Shown: positions 36,472 to 45,682 of the stretch, in pieces | Layout of the letters: every line of letters starts with the position of its first letter | Position numbering within the stretch: position 1 is the first letter of the stretch | NCBI RefSeq assembly: GCF_002924365.1 | Contig: NZ_PQWB01000011.1 | Span: 1-64,000, forward strand | Length of the DNA: 64,000 nucleotides | Source of the DNA: Chromobacterium alticapitis | GTDB lineage: Bacteria > Pseudomonadota > Gammaproteobacteria > Burkholderiales > Chromobacteriaceae | Direction: 5' to 3' | Translations under genes and position numbers: made by a program | The notes under the pieces: generated by a model | What the model saw: the letters and a program-made list of their open reading frames with translations, nothing else | Database searches by the model: none | What the model was told of the DNA's origin: nothing

Positions 36472-38094
36472 CTACAGACGGAATTTGTCCACCATCTGCC
36501 GCATGTGCTCAGCCAGTTCGTTCAGGCTGAGCACCGCGCCGTGCAGCTCGCCGGCGGCCTGGGTGTTGTCGGCCACCATCTGCGACACCAGCTCGAAGCT
36601 GCCGGCTATGGTGTTACACACGGTCTTCTGCTCGGTGATGGCGTCGCGGATCTGCACCACGCCGCCGCTGGCCTCATGCACGCTGTCGTTGGCGGCCCGC
36701 AGATTGGACATCACGGTTTCCATGGTGTCGCGGCTTTGCCGGGTGGCGTCCAGGCCGCTCTGCACGGTGCCGCCGACAGACTGCGCGTTGTGGCTCAGCT
36801 GTTCCGTTACCTGCTTGATCTCGCTGGCCGCCTTGGCTGAGTTTTCCGCCAGCTTGCGCACCTCGTCCGCCACCACGGCGAAGCCGCGGCCGGTTTCGCC
36901 GGCGCGCGCGGCCTCGATAGCCGCGTTCAAGGCCAGCAGATTGGTCTGCTCGGCGATGTCGCGGATCTGCCCGGTCAAATGGCCGATGGCCTGGGTGCTG
37001 TCGCGGAAGGCCTGCGAGGCGCTATCCACTTGGCCCATCACCGTGTCTATGGTCTCGGCCTGGCGGCGCAGCCTCCCCACTTCGTCCAGGCCGTCCTGAG
37101 TCTTCTGCGCGCTGGTGTGGGAGTCTTCGCTGATGCGCGCGGTTTGGTCGGCGATGGTGTCTATGCTGGTGGCCATCTGTTCCATCGAAGCGGCATTGCT
37201 GGCGATGGCGTCGTTCTGGGTCGCCGCGCCGCTGGCCAACGCGCGCGCGGAGCGGCCCAGTTCCTGGCTGGTGTCGCCCACTTGCTGCGCGGCATGGATC
37301 AATTCGCGGATCAGCGCGCCCAAGTGGGTGCGCACCGTTTCGCTGCAGGCGGCGATGCGGCCTATCTCGTCCATCCTGCCAGGCTGGAACGGCTGGGTGA
37401 AGTCGCCCTCGGCCAGCCGGGTCAGGTCTTCCGCCAAGCGGCGGGTGCGGACGATGATGGCGCGGTTGACGTAGTACAGCAGCAGGCCCATGCCCAGCGC
37501 CGTGCCCAGTACCATGGCGAGGGCCACCCGCCATAGCGTGGCATTGGCGTTGGCCACGGCGGCTTCCGAATTGGCCTGGGCGCGCTTGGCGAGGAAGTCG
37601 CTGGCCTGGGTCAGCAGCTCGGTCGGCGGGCGGTCCATGCCGGCCACCTGCTTGTCACCGGCCTTGAAGTCAAAGCCGGCCTGCTTGTAGGCGTCCAGCC
37701 CTTTGCGGTAGTCGTCGCCCATTTTCTGGTGCGCGGCGACGAATTGCTGCAGCAATTGCTGAGCCTGCGGGTCCGGCACCTGTGCCGCCAGCGTATTGCC
37801 TTCTTCGCGCACCTGGCCTTCCCGCTGCTGAAAGTTGCCCCAGTATTTGTCCAGCTTGGCCGGATCCTGGCCGCGCAGCAGGGTGTCCTTCCATTCCTGC
37901 ACCTGTTTTTTGAAGTCCACTTGCATGGTCAGCACCTGCTGCACGCTGCGCTGATCCTGGGACACTTGATCGCGGAAGGTGCGGATGCTGCCCCACAGCT
38001 GGAACAGCGAGAACACGGCGGCGAGCAGCAGAATGGCCATCGCCGCGCCGACGATGGCGGCCAGTTGCCCGGCCAGGGAGGTTTGGCGATCCAT
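36472..38094 (-). CDS. Methyl-accepting chemotaxis protein
   Basis: A 540-residue chemoreceptor. TM1 is about residues 11-34, followed by a periplasmic helical sensor domain of about 150 residues of the four-helix-bundle type, TM2 about 186-210, HAMP (211-265) and a long cytoplasmic signalling helix pair. The hairpin tip is intact ([36 protein letters not shown]), so it should couple to CheA/CheW. The ligand is unknown. A perfect 9-bp-arm palindrome lies 15 bp upstream of the start. Confidence 0.94.
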   Translation of the reverse strand: MDRQTSLAGQLAAIVGAAMAILLLAAVFSLFQLWGSIRTFRDQVSQDQRSVQQVLTMQVDFKKQVQEWKDTLLRGQDPAKLDKYWGNFQQREGQVREEGNTLAAQVPDPQAQQLLQQFVAAHQKMGDDYRKGLDAYKQAGFDFKAGDKQVAGMDRPPTELLTQASDFLAKRAQANSEAAVANANATLWRVALAMVLGTALGMGLLLYYVNRAIIVRTRRLAEDLTRLAEGDFTQPFQPGRMDEIGRIAACSETVRTHLGALIRELIHAAQQVGDTSQELGRSARALASGAATQNDAIASNAASMEQMATSIDTIADQTARISEDSHTSAQKTQDGLDEVGRLRRQAETIDTVMGQVDSASQAFRDSTQAIGHLTGQIRDIAEQTNLLALNAAIEAARAGETGRGFAVVADEVRKLAENSAKAASEIKQVTEQLSHNAQSVGGTVQSGLDATRQSRDTMETVMSNLRAANDSVHEASGGVVQIRDAITEQKTVCNTIAGSFELVSQMVADNTQAAGELHGAVLSLNELAEHMRQMVDKFRL

Positions 38095-38108
38095 AGAGAA
38101 TCTCCGTG

Positions 38109-38129
38109 CTAGAACAATGCTTGTTCTAG
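38109..38129. promoter_or_regulatory. Perfect palindrome upstream of the chemoreceptor gene
   Basis: CTAGAACAA-TGC-TTGTTCTAG, 9-bp arms with a 3-bp spacer, centred about 25 bp before the start codon. The position, over the expected ribosome-binding or transcription-start region, fits a repressor operator. The regulator is not known. Confidence 0.6.
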
Positions 38130-38200
38130 TTGTAGGGCAGATCGCGATGCCTTACGAATGTTTACTTAGTTAAATCAGTGGTTTTTCATCAGTCTGCCGC

Positions 38201-38238
38201 TGTGGATAAATTGCTTGAATCAGACGCGCTGTGGATAA
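38201..38238. promoter_or_regulatory. Pair of DnaA boxes, direct orientation
   Basis: TGTGGATAA at 38201-38209 and 38230-38238, start-to-start distance 29 bp, both followed by A. They lie between the Lrp-type gene end (38244) and the chemoreceptor promoter region. Confidence 0.7.
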
Positions 38239-38243
38239 ATGGC

Positions 38244-38690
38244 TCAGTCGCGCGGCTGCAGCGGCGGCAGGCGTCGCTGCACCGGGCTGCTTTTGACGAT
38301 GGAGCTGGCGGTGCTGGCCAGTTCGGACAGGCCGTCCAATATTTCGTCCAGCTCCTGGATGTGATGCAAGGCCAAGCGAGCGATGAAGCAGTCCTCGCCG
38401 GTGACCTTGTCGCATTCGATCACTTGCGGCGTGGCGATCAGCCGCGCTTCCAGCGTTTTCAGCTGGCCGGGAAACGGCCGCAGCCGCACCAGGGCGGTCA
38501 GGGTGTAGCCCCAGGCCTCGGGATTCACCGTGGCGGTGTAGCCGGAAACGGCGCCGGACTCTTCCAGCCGCTTCAGCCGTTCCGACACGCTGGGGCCGGC
38601 CATTTTCAGCCGCCGCGCCAGCTCGGCCAGGCTCTGCCTGGCGTTCTGCCGCAGCAGCTTCACCAGCTCCACATCTATCCAGTCTCGCAT
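38244..38690 (-). CDS. Lrp/AsnC-family transcriptional regulator
   Basis: A 148-residue regulator. N-terminal HTH (LVKLLRQNARQSLAELARRL, then SVSERLKRLEESGAVSGY) and C-terminal RAM/AsnC ligand-binding domain (LTALVRLRPFPGQL, VIECDKVTGEDCFIARL). The family senses amino acids as octamers. It is divergent from an EamA-type exporter gene at 38816, so it probably controls export of an amino acid or related metabolite. ATG 38690 gives the family start; a longer frame to 38726 has no support. Confidence 0.9.
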   Translation of the reverse strand: MRDWIDVELVKLLRQNARQSLAELARRLKMAGPSVSERLKRLEESGAVSGYTATVNPEAWGYTLTALVRLRPFPGQLKTLEARLIATPQVIECDKVTGEDCFIARLALHHIQELDEILDGLSELASTASSIVKSSPVQRRLPPLQPRD

Positions 38691-38815
38691 TGCAAGGTTC
38701 TTTCGAAAAATCGTCTTCCATTCCAAGGTAACAGCGGCTTATTCGACTTGCAATTGGCATGTTTTGGCCGGCCGCGCCCGCCTAGACTGTAGCCATCTCG
38801 AAAGCGGAGTCCGCC

Positions 38816-39766
38816 ATGCAGAATTTCAACGATGTCCGTCTGGGCCAGGCGCAGATGCTGGCGGCGATGGCCCTGTCCGGCACCCTGGGCTGGTTTGTGC
38901 TGCGGTCCGGCCAGCCGGCGCTCAATGTGGTGTTTTTCCGCTGCTTGATAGGCGCGGGCAGCCTGGCGGGTTTCATCGCCTGGAAAGGCTTATGGCGGCC
39001 GTGGCCGTTTACGGCGCGCAGCCTGCTGTGGTGCATGGCTGGCGGCGCGGCGTTGGTGGGCAACTGGCTGCTGTTGTTCAACGCCTACCGCTACAGCTCC
39101 ATCGGCATCGCCACCGTGGTGTATCAGGCTCAGCCCTTTCTGTTGTACGGCATGGCGGTGCTATGGCTGGGCGAGGCGGCCAGCCGGCGCAAGCTGGCCG
39201 CCTTGGGACTGGCTTTTATCGGCCTGCTGTTGATCGTGGGGCCAACGCTGTGGAGCGGCGGCGCGGGCGGCCACTGGTGGCTGGGCGCGGGTCTGGCCCT
39301 GGGGGCGGCATTGCTGTATGCGCTGGCTACCATCATCACCAAGCGCTTGCCGCCCGGCATCCCGCCGCATCTGATCGCTTGCGTGCAGGTGATGGTCGGC
39401 GTGGTCTTGTTGTGGCCCTTGCTGCAGCCGGCGCGGCTGTCCCAGGCCGACGCGGCCGCGTGGTCTTGCTTGGCGGTGTTGGGCGCGGTGCACACCGGGG
39501 CGATGTACATCCTGATGTATTCGGCCTTCCGCAAGCTGCCTACGCATATGATAGGCGCGCTTGGATTTGTTTACCCGCTGGTGGCGGTGTGGGTGGATTA
39601 TCTGGCTTACGGCCATGCCTTGTTGGCTTGGCAATGGCTGGGCATGGCCTTGATCGTGCTGGCCAATGCCTGGATGAACGGTTGGTTGGGGGCGTGGCGG
39701 GGGAGGCGGGCGGCGAGCGAGGCGAGTCCTTCTCCCTCTCCCGCGAGGGCGGCTTCTCGCAGGTGA
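38816..39766 (+). CDS. EamA-family (DMT) exporter
   Basis: A 316-residue inner-membrane protein with ten predicted helices in two EamA repeats (MLAAMALSGTLGWFVLRSG; LGAALLYALATIITKRLPP). The last 20 residues, rich in Ser, Pro and Arg, are encoded by a short piece of the CCCTCTCCCGCGAGGG repeat, so the natural C-terminus may have been changed by that element. Probably regulated by the divergent Lrp-type gene. GGAG precedes the ATG. Confidence 0.9.
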   Translation: MQNFNDVRLGQAQMLAAMALSGTLGWFVLRSGQPALNVVFFRCLIGAGSLAGFIAWKGLWRPWPFTARSLLWCMAGGAALVGNWLLLFNAYRYSSIGIATVVYQAQPFLLYGMAVLWLGEAASRRKLAALGLAFIGLLLIVGPTLWSGGAGGHWWLGAGLALGAALLYALATIITKRLPPGIPPHLIACVQVMVGVVLLWPLLQPARLSQADAAAWSCLAVLGAVHTGAMYILMYSAFRKLPTHMIGALGFVYPLVAVWVDYLAYGHALLAWQWLGMALIVLANAWMNGWLGAWRGRRAASEASPSPSPARAASRR

Positions 39767-39809
39767 ATTGGGGCGCGGCATAGGGTAAAGCAAGCCGGCG
39801 ATGGCATGC

Positions 39810-39847
39810 TGTGGATAAATATTGAAAATGCGGATGGTTGTGGATAA
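39810..39847. promoter_or_regulatory. Pair of DnaA boxes, direct orientation
   Basis: TGTGGATAA at 39810-39818 and 39839-39847, 29 bp apart, between the convergent EamA and ABC-ATPase genes. The second box directly abuts a terminator hairpin. Confidence 0.7.
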
Positions 39848-39882
39848 GGGCGAGGCGGCGGCCTCGCCCCTTGTTTTACGCG
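39848..39882. terminator. Terminator hairpin between convergent genes
   Basis: AGGGCGAGGC / GCCTCGCCCCT stem followed by TGTTTTAC on the plus strand. It ends the EamA gene. Confidence 0.65.
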
Positions 39883-39889
39883 ATCACCC

Positions 39890-41008
39890 TTACACGATCA
39901 GCGCGGCGTCTTCCTCTGCCGCCAGCTGCTTCAGCCTGGGCAGGGCCTGGCCCTGGCTGTCGAACACGTGGCAGTGGCGCGGGTCCGCCTGTACGAAGCG
40001 GCGGCTGCCCGGCGCCGGTTCGGCCTCGTGGCCGCTCAGTTTCAGCGCGATGGGCTCCTCGGCGCCTTCCACGCGCAGGTAGACGATTTGCTGGTCGCCC
40101 AGGTGCTCCACCAGCTGCACCGTCGCCGGCAGGCCGGATTCGGCGAAAAACAAGTGTTCGGCGCGCGCGCCCAGCGTCAGTTCGCCTGGAGCGGATTCGG
40201 CCAGCGGCAGCGTCAGCCGATAGTCGCCCGGCAGTTGCAGCTGCAGGCCGCTGGGCGAATGCTGCAGCGCGCGCGCCGGGATGAAGTTCATCTTCGGCGA
40301 GCCGAGGAAGCCGGCGACGAAGCGGTTGGCCGGGCGGTTGTACAGCTCCAGCGGCGTGCCCACCTGTTCGATGCGGCCGGCGTTGAACACCGCGATGCGG
40401 TGACCCAGCGTCATCGCCTCTACCTGATCGTGGGTGACGTAGATCATGGTGCTGCCCAGTTCCTGGTGCAGCCGCGCCAGCTCGATGCGCATCTGCACCC
40501 TGAGCGCGGCGTCCAGATTGGACAGCGGCTCGTCGAACAGGAACACGCCGGGTTTGCGCACGATGGCGCGGCCTATGGCCACGCGCTGGCGCTGGCCGCC
40601 GGACAGGGCCTTGGGCTTGCGGTCCAGCAGGTGCTCGATCTGCAGCGTCAGGGCGGCGCGGTGCACGGCGGCGTCTATCTCCGCCTTGCTGTGGCCGGCC
40701 AGCTTCAGGCTGAAGGCCATGTTTTCGCGCACCGTCATGTGCGGGTACAGCGCGTAGCTCTGGAACACCATGGCCAGGCCGCGGCGGGCGGGCTCGACAT
40801 CGTTGGACAGCCTGTCGTCTATCCACAGTTCGCCGGCGCTGATGTCTTCCAGGCCGGCGATCATGCGCATCATGGTGGACTTGCCGCAGCCGGACGGGCC
40901 GACGAAGACCATGAATTCGCCATCGCGGATGTCCAGGCTGACGTCGTGGATCACGGCGTTGCCGTCGTCGTACACCTTGCGGATGTTTTTCAGCGAGAGT
41001 CGGGACAT
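39890..41008 (-). CDS. Sugar ABC transporter ATPase (MalK/UgpC/MsiK type)
   Basis: A 372-residue ATPase of the CUT1 sugar-transporter class. Walker A GPSGCGKST at residues 37-45, Q-loop FQSYALYPH, signature LSGGQRQR from 135, Walker B VFLFDEPLSNLDA from 155 and switch H in VTHDQVEAM. The C-terminal third is a TOBE/MalK regulatory domain. It is the last gene of the leftward porin-to-ATPase locus and follows the glycosidase gene after a 1-bp gap. It energises the two permeases at 42524-44269. Confidence 0.95.
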   Translation of the reverse strand: MSRLSLKNIRKVYDDGNAVIHDVSLDIRDGEFMVFVGPSGCGKSTMMRMIAGLEDISAGELWIDDRLSNDVEPARRGLAMVFQSYALYPHMTVRENMAFSLKLAGHSKAEIDAAVHRAALTLQIEHLLDRKPKALSGGQRQRVAIGRAIVRKPGVFLFDEPLSNLDAALRVQMRIELARLHQELGSTMIYVTHDQVEAMTLGHRIAVFNAGRIEQVGTPLELYNRPANRFVAGFLGSPKMNFIPARALQHSPSGLQLQLPGDYRLTLPLAESAPGELTLGARAEHLFFAESGLPATVQLVEHLGDQQIVYLRVEGAEEPIALKLSGHEAEPAPGSRRFVQADPRHCHVFDSQGQALPRLKQLAAEEDAALIV

Positions 41009-41009
41009 C

Positions 41010-42527
41010 TCATTGCTCCTGATAGGGTTGGCCCAGCGCTACCGGCAGGCGGCCGGCGGCGGCGATTTCGCCGGCCAGGCGGCGGCTGACGGCTTCCAGC
41101 GCGGCATCGGCGAAGCCGTAGCTGATCAGCGCCGGCGCGGCGATGTCGGCGGCGGCGTAAGGGTTCCATAATGCCAGATGCAAGTCCGGTTTCCAGGTTT
41201 GCTGCTCGCGCCGGCCGTAGCGCTCGCGCGTGGTGGAGGCCAGGACGGTGAATACGCCGTCTTGCGGCAGGGTGGACCAGTCCAGTGCGGCGCGCTGCTG
41301 GAAACGCACCACTTCCAAGGCATGGCGATGCGACAGCGCGGCCACTAGCTTGCTGGCGGACAGGCCGGCTTCGGACACGCCGTCGGACGGGGCTTGATCC
41401 TGCACCACCAGCCGCAGCCGTTGGCCGGCCGGCAGCGTGGGCACCTCGCCATAGGGCGTCAACGCGCGCCGCCAGGCGTCGGCGAACAAGGCCTCGTCGG
41501 CCGCGCGCTGCTCCGCGGCGTAGTCGTAATCGTCGCGGCTGGGGTAGCGGCGGATCAACGCGTCCACCCGCTCGGCGGCTTCTTCCAGCCGCGCCTGGGC
41601 CAGCTCGCCGCTTTGCACGGCCGCGCGCAAGGCGTCGAAACTGGCCTCCATTTCCTCCGGAAACTGCAGCACCAGGGACAGGTCGGCGCCGGCTTTCAGC
41701 GTCTGCACCGACCCGGCGGCCTGGCCCCAACGTTCGCGTATCGCCTTCATGTTCAGCGCGTCGGTGATGGCCACGCCGCGGAAGCCCAATTCGCGCCGCA
41801 GCAGGCCGGTGAGGATGGCCGGCGACAAGGTGGCCGGCCATTCAGCGTCCAGCGCCGGGAAGCGGATGTGGGCGCTCATCAGCGCCGGCGCGTGGGCGGA
41901 CAAGGCCTTGAACGGCGCCAGCTCGTAGTCGCGCAGCTCGGCCTGCGGCTTGTCCACCACCGGCAGGTCCAGATGGGAATCGGTATGGGTGTCGCCATGG
42001 CCGGGGAAGTGCTTGACGCAGCAGGCCACGCCTTCCGCCAGATGGCCTTCCATCCAGGCGCGGGCAAGTTGGGCGGCGCGGGCGGGATCGGCGCCGAAGG
42101 AGCGCTCGCCTATCACCGGGTTGGCCGGATTGTTGTTCAGGTCCAGCACCGGGGCGAAGTTCCAGTTGACGCCCAGGCTCTTCAGTCCGCGCGCCACCGC
42201 GCCGCCCGCCTTGCGCGCCAGCTCGTCGTCGCCGACGGCGGCTAGCGCCATCGCGGCCGGCGCTTGCGGCAGGAACAGGGTGCGCATCACGCCGCCGCCT
42301 TCCTGATCCAGCCCGATCAGAATGTCCTCGCCCAACGCGCATTTCAGGTCAGCCGCCAGGCGGCGGGTGGAGGCGGCGTCCGGCACATTGCGGCGGAACA
42401 GGCAGATGGCGCGCACCCGCATCTTTTGCAGGCGCGCCGCTTCTTCTTCGCTCAATACCGGGCCTTCCACATCCACCATCAGGCAGCGGCCGGCCAGTTG
42501 ATCCAGTTGTTCCTTGCTCAGGGTCAT
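41010..42527 (-). CDS. Glycoside hydrolase family 3 beta-N-acetylglucosaminidase
   Basis: A 505-residue GH3 protein. It carries the N-acetylhexosaminidase signature: KHFPGHG at 172-178, the D183-S-H185 catalytic His/Asp dyad loop that marks NagZ-type enzymes, and the nucleophile D256 in AITDALNMKAI. It has about 170 residues beyond the length of NagZ, forming an extra C-terminal domain. No signal peptide is visible, so it should act on imported GlcNAc oligosaccharides in the cytoplasm. ATG 42527 overlaps the permease stop (ATGA). Confidence 0.92.
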   Translation of the reverse strand: MTLSKEQLDQLAGRCLMVDVEGPVLSEEEAARLQKMRVRAICLFRRNVPDAASTRRLAADLKCALGEDILIGLDQEGGGVMRTLFLPQAPAAMALAAVGDDELARKAGGAVARGLKSLGVNWNFAPVLDLNNNPANPVIGERSFGADPARAAQLARAWMEGHLAEGVACCVKHFPGHGDTHTDSHLDLPVVDKPQAELRDYELAPFKALSAHAPALMSAHIRFPALDAEWPATLSPAILTGLLRRELGFRGVAITDALNMKAIRERWGQAAGSVQTLKAGADLSLVLQFPEEMEASFDALRAAVQSGELAQARLEEAAERVDALIRRYPSRDDYDYAAEQRAADEALFADAWRRALTPYGEVPTLPAGQRLRLVVQDQAPSDGVSEAGLSASKLVAALSHRHALEVVRFQQRAALDWSTLPQDGVFTVLASTTRERYGRREQQTWKPDLHLALWNPYAAADIAAPALISYGFADAALEAVSRRLAGEIAAAGRLPVALGQPYQEQ

Positions 42528-43390
42528 TTCACCGCTCCATCGAAGCCGCGCAGGAAGTAGCGCTGGGTAAACAGGAAGACGATCAGGATGGGCAGCACGG
42601 TCAGCACCGCGCCGGCCGCCACCACCCGCGTCTTGAAGCTGAAGGCGCCGGCCAGATACAGCACGCCGACAGACAGCGGAAACTTGTCCGGACTGGACAT
42701 CACGATGGATGGCCAGATGTACTGGTTCCATGCCGACACCGTGGTGAGGATGGTCAGCGCCGCCAGCGCCGGCCGCGACAGCGGCAGCATGATCTTCCAG
42801 AAGATTTGCCACTCCGACGCGCCGTCGACGCGCGCGGCGTCTATCAGATCCTGCGGCACCGCCTCGAAGGCCTGTTTCATCAGGAAAATGCCCACCGCGC
42901 CGGCCAGCGTCGGCAGCACCACGCCGCTATAGCTGTCGGTCAGCTGCAGCTTGGACACGGTGATGAAGTTGACCAGGAAGTTGACCTCGCTGGGCAGGAT
43001 CATGGTGGCCAGGATGGCGCCGAACACCAGCCGGCGGCCGGGAAACTGCATCCGCGCCAGCGGGTAGGCGGCCAGCGCGCTGACCAAGAGCGTGCCGGCC
43101 ACGGTCAGCGCGGTGATGGCGAAGGAGTTGCGATAGAAGGACAGGATGTCGATGCTGGACACCGCCTCGCGGAAGTTGGCCAGCGTCGGCGCCGTGGGCA
43201 GCAGGGGCGGCGGGAAGGCGAACACCTCGCCGTCGCCGGACAGCGCCGTCACCAGCGTCCACCAGAAGGGGTAGACGGTGATCAGGCCGATGGCGGCCAG
43301 GGCCAGGTAATGGAGCGCGCGGTTGCCCAGGCGGTCCAGCCGCGGCCGCGCGCGGGCGGCGGCTGCGGGCAGGGTGGTGGAAGGATTCAT
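42524..43390 (-). CDS. Sugar ABC transporter permease (MalG-like)
   Basis: A 288-residue inner-membrane permease of CUT1 type with six predicted helices and the EAA loop near residue 190 (AARVDGASEWQIFWKIMLPL). It pairs with the MalF-like permease at 43400-44269, starting 9 bp after its stop, and overlaps the GH3 start by 4 bp. Confidence 0.95.
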   Translation of the reverse strand: MNPSTTLPAAAARARPRLDRLGNRALHYLALAAIGLITVYPFWWTLVTALSGDGEVFAFPPPLLPTAPTLANFREAVSSIDILSFYRNSFAITALTVAGTLLVSALAAYPLARMQFPGRRLVFGAILATMILPSEVNFLVNFITVSKLQLTDSYSGVVLPTLAGAVGIFLMKQAFEAVPQDLIDAARVDGASEWQIFWKIMLPLSRPALAALTILTTVSAWNQYIWPSIVMSSPDKFPLSVGVLYLAGAFSFKTRVVAAGAVLTVLPILIVFLFTQRYFLRGFDGAVK

Positions 43391-43399
43391 CTCGCCTCC

Positions 43400-44269
43400 T
43401 CAGCGGTCGCGCGGTTGCAGGTAACGGAAATTCAGCCAGGCCAGCACGATGCAGAAGGCCGACATCACCAGGCTGGCGGCCAGCGCGCGGCCGAAGTTCA
43501 GCGACTTGATGCCGAACTCGTAGGCGTAATACAGCGCGGTGTAGGTGGACTGCATCGGTCCGCCCTTGGTCAGGATCTGCACTTCCTCGAAGGCCTTGAC
43601 GGCGGCCAGCACCGACATGATGGAGCACAGCAGGATGGTGGGCGAGAGCAGCGGCACGGTGATGCGCCAGAAGCGCTGCCAGCGGCCGGCGCCGTCCAGC
43701 TGCGCCGCTTCGTAGACGTCGGCCGGCACCGATTGCAGGCCGGCCAGGTACAGCACCATATACCAACCTATGCCGCGCCAGACGGTGATGAACATCACGG
43801 CGAACAGCGCGATGTGGTCGTCGGTGAGCCAGCCCACCGGGTCATTGATCAGATGCAGCCAGCGCAGCACGGCGTTGAGCACGCCGTCCTCGGTGTACAT
43901 GAAGTTCCAGATGATGCCTATCACCGATACCGAGGTGACCACCGGCAGATAGTAGGCGGCGCGGAACAGCTTGATGCCGGGCAGATTGTTGTTGACCAGC
44001 ACCGCCAGCAGCATGGCCAGCAGCTGGATGACCGGCACCACCACCAGATACAGCGCCGAATTCTTCAGCGCCGACAGGAACAGCTCGTCGCCGAACAGAT
44101 CGCGGAAATTGTCCCAGCCCACCCATTGCGGCGCGTCTATCAGGTTGTAGCGGGTGAAGGCGAGAAAAGAGCCGAAGCCCACCGGCCAGAACGAAAACGC
44201 GGCCAGCAGCAGCAGCGCCGGGGCCAGGAAGAGATAAGCCTGCAGGGTGGTCTTGCGGGTGTGGCGCAT
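43400..44269 (-). CDS. Sugar ABC transporter permease (MalF-like)
   Basis: A 289-residue CUT1 permease with six predicted helices (AYLFLAPALLLLAAFSFWPV first) and the EAA motif EAAQLDGAGRWQRFWRITVPL near residue 185. Membrane partner of the downstream MalG-like permease. A GC-rich hairpin separates it from the more highly expressed binding-protein gene upstream. Confidence 0.95.
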   Translation of the reverse strand: MRHTRKTTLQAYLFLAPALLLLAAFSFWPVGFGSFLAFTRYNLIDAPQWVGWDNFRDLFGDELFLSALKNSALYLVVVPVIQLLAMLLAVLVNNNLPGIKLFRAAYYLPVVTSVSVIGIIWNFMYTEDGVLNAVLRWLHLINDPVGWLTDDHIALFAVMFITVWRGIGWYMVLYLAGLQSVPADVYEAAQLDGAGRWQRFWRITVPLLSPTILLCSIMSVLAAVKAFEEVQILTKGGPMQSTYTALYYAYEFGIKSLNFGRALAASLVMSAFCIVLAWLNFRYLQPRDR

Positions 44270-44301
44270 GGCCTTGGATCCCCTGTGTGATTGTGAAAAC
44301 G

Positions 44302-44330
44302 CCCGCCCGCCGCGCGCGGCGGCGGACGGG
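44302..44330. repeat. Intercistronic hairpin after the binding-protein gene
   Basis: CCCG..CCGCCGC-GCG-GCGGCG..CGGG stem between the binding-protein stop and the first permease. Without a T-run it is probably a stabilising hairpin or partial terminator that keeps permease expression below that of the binding protein. Confidence 0.55.
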
Positions 44331-44343
44331 CCGGGACAACGGT

Positions 44344-45600
44344 TTACAGCTTGCCGGACCAGTAGGCGGCGGCTTCGTCCAGCGCGGCCTTGGCGTCCTG
44401 GCGGCCGGTCACCGCTTTTTCCACCGCGGCCGACAATTTGGCCGACAGCGTGTCGGCGTTCTTCACCGACAGGAACAGGGTGCGGGTCTTGTCCAGGTTG
44501 GCGGCGGCGATGCCGACGGCGCGCTCGGCCGGACCGGCGTTGTCGGCCGCTTTCTGGAAGTGCGGGTCCTGCGCCGCCTTGCGCGCGGTGGGCAGGGTGC
44601 CGGCCTGTTTGGCGAAGGCCAGCTGGTTGTCGGCGTTGGTCAGGTAATTGCCGAACTTGCCGATTTCCGGCAGCAGCGCCTTGTCCACGTTGCGCGCCAC
44701 GGCGAAGTTGAACATCCAGCCGCCGGCGGCGATGCCGGTGGGGCCGAGCGGCGCGGCGGCGACGCGGGTGTCGCGGTAGACCTTGGGCGCTTCGTCGCGC
44801 ACGCGGGTCAGCGTGGTCGGCGTCGATTCCAGCATGGCCAGGCGGCCGCTGTTATACGCCGCCATCGACACCTGGAAGTTGTCCTGAGAGAACAGATTAT
44901 CTTTCAGCAGCGCGCCGGCCTTGTAGGCGTCGGCCAGCTTTTTGACGAAGGCGACGTGGGCCGGGCTGTTGAAGGCCGGCTTGCCATCCTTGACCACGTC
45001 CAGGCCGTTCTGCATCAGCAAGGCCTCGATCTTGGTCGGGCCCAGCGTCGGCGCGAAGCCGGCCACGCCGGTCTTGGCCTTGATGATCTTGGCGTACTTC
45101 AGCTCTTCGTCGAAGGACTTGGGCGGCTGGTTCGGGTCCAGGCCGGCCTTCTTGAACAGGGCGGCGTTGTAGGTGATCACATTGGCGCCGTTGTAGTGCG
45201 GGAAGGCGTAGACCTTGCCGTTGAAGGTGACGTCCTTCAGCGCGCCCGTCACGTACTGGTTCTTGTCTATCAGGCTGTCCAGCGGCTGGATCAGGCCTTC
45301 CTGCTGGTAGTCATAGGCCCAGGGCACGTTCAGGTTGACCAGGGCCGGCGGCTTGCCGGCGCCGACGGCGGCGGTGAACTTGGCCTGGATCACGTCCCAG
45401 GGGTAGTCGGTCCATTTGACTTCCACATTGGGGTGCTCGGCGTTGTACTTGGCCACCAGCTGCTTGAAATAGCCGTCGAATTTGGGCGACAGGCTCATGG
45501 TCCACACTTCCAGCACCGGCTTGTCGGCGGCGTGGGCGGCCAACGGGGCGGACAGGCCGGCGGCGATCAGCAGGGACAGGCTAAGAGTCTTCAGCTTCAT
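44344..45600 (-). CDS. Periplasmic sugar-binding protein (family 1 extracellular solute-binding)
   Basis: A 418-residue protein with a signal peptide (LSLSLLIAAGLSAPLAAHA, cleavage after residue 24). The mature protein has the family-1 pattern of carbohydrate ABC systems: VLEVWTMSLSPKFDGYFKQL, PPALVNLNVPWAYDYQQEG, AFPHYNGANVITYNAALFKK. The exact sugar is not deducible, but with the N-acetylglucosaminidase and porin in the same locus a GlcNAc oligomer is most likely. Confidence 0.93.
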   Translation of the reverse strand: MKLKTLSLSLLIAAGLSAPLAAHAADKPVLEVWTMSLSPKFDGYFKQLVAKYNAEHPNVEVKWTDYPWDVIQAKFTAAVGAGKPPALVNLNVPWAYDYQQEGLIQPLDSLIDKNQYVTGALKDVTFNGKVYAFPHYNGANVITYNAALFKKAGLDPNQPPKSFDEELKYAKIIKAKTGVAGFAPTLGPTKIEALLMQNGLDVVKDGKPAFNSPAHVAFVKKLADAYKAGALLKDNLFSQDNFQVSMAAYNSGRLAMLESTPTTLTRVRDEAPKVYRDTRVAAAPLGPTGIAAGGWMFNFAVARNVDKALLPEIGKFGNYLTNADNQLAFAKQAGTLPTARKAAQDPHFQKAADNAGPAERAVGIAAANLDKTRTLFLSVKNADTLSAKLSAAVEKAVTGRQDAKAALDEAAAYWSGKL

Positions 45601-45620
45601 GATTGGTTTTCTCCTTTGTG

Positions 45621-45671
45621 GCTTCGCCTATCGAACCCGATGGGCGAAGCGGCCGGCACTGTCATGCCGGC
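45621..45671. repeat. Two hairpins between porin and binding-protein genes
   Basis: GCTTCGCC / GGCGAAGC (45621-45650, with an inner ATCG/CGAT stem) and GCCGGCA / TGCCGGC (45652-45671) lie just after the porin stop. They probably stabilise or attenuate the polycistronic message. No T-run. Confidence 0.55.
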
Positions 45672-45682
45672 CACTGGTTTCA

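Noticed and set aside
38109-38129. Resemblance of AGAACA..TGTTCT to a steroid-receptor element
   Set aside because: Chance similarity with a eukaryotic motif and wrong spacing; only the bacterial operator reading makes sense.
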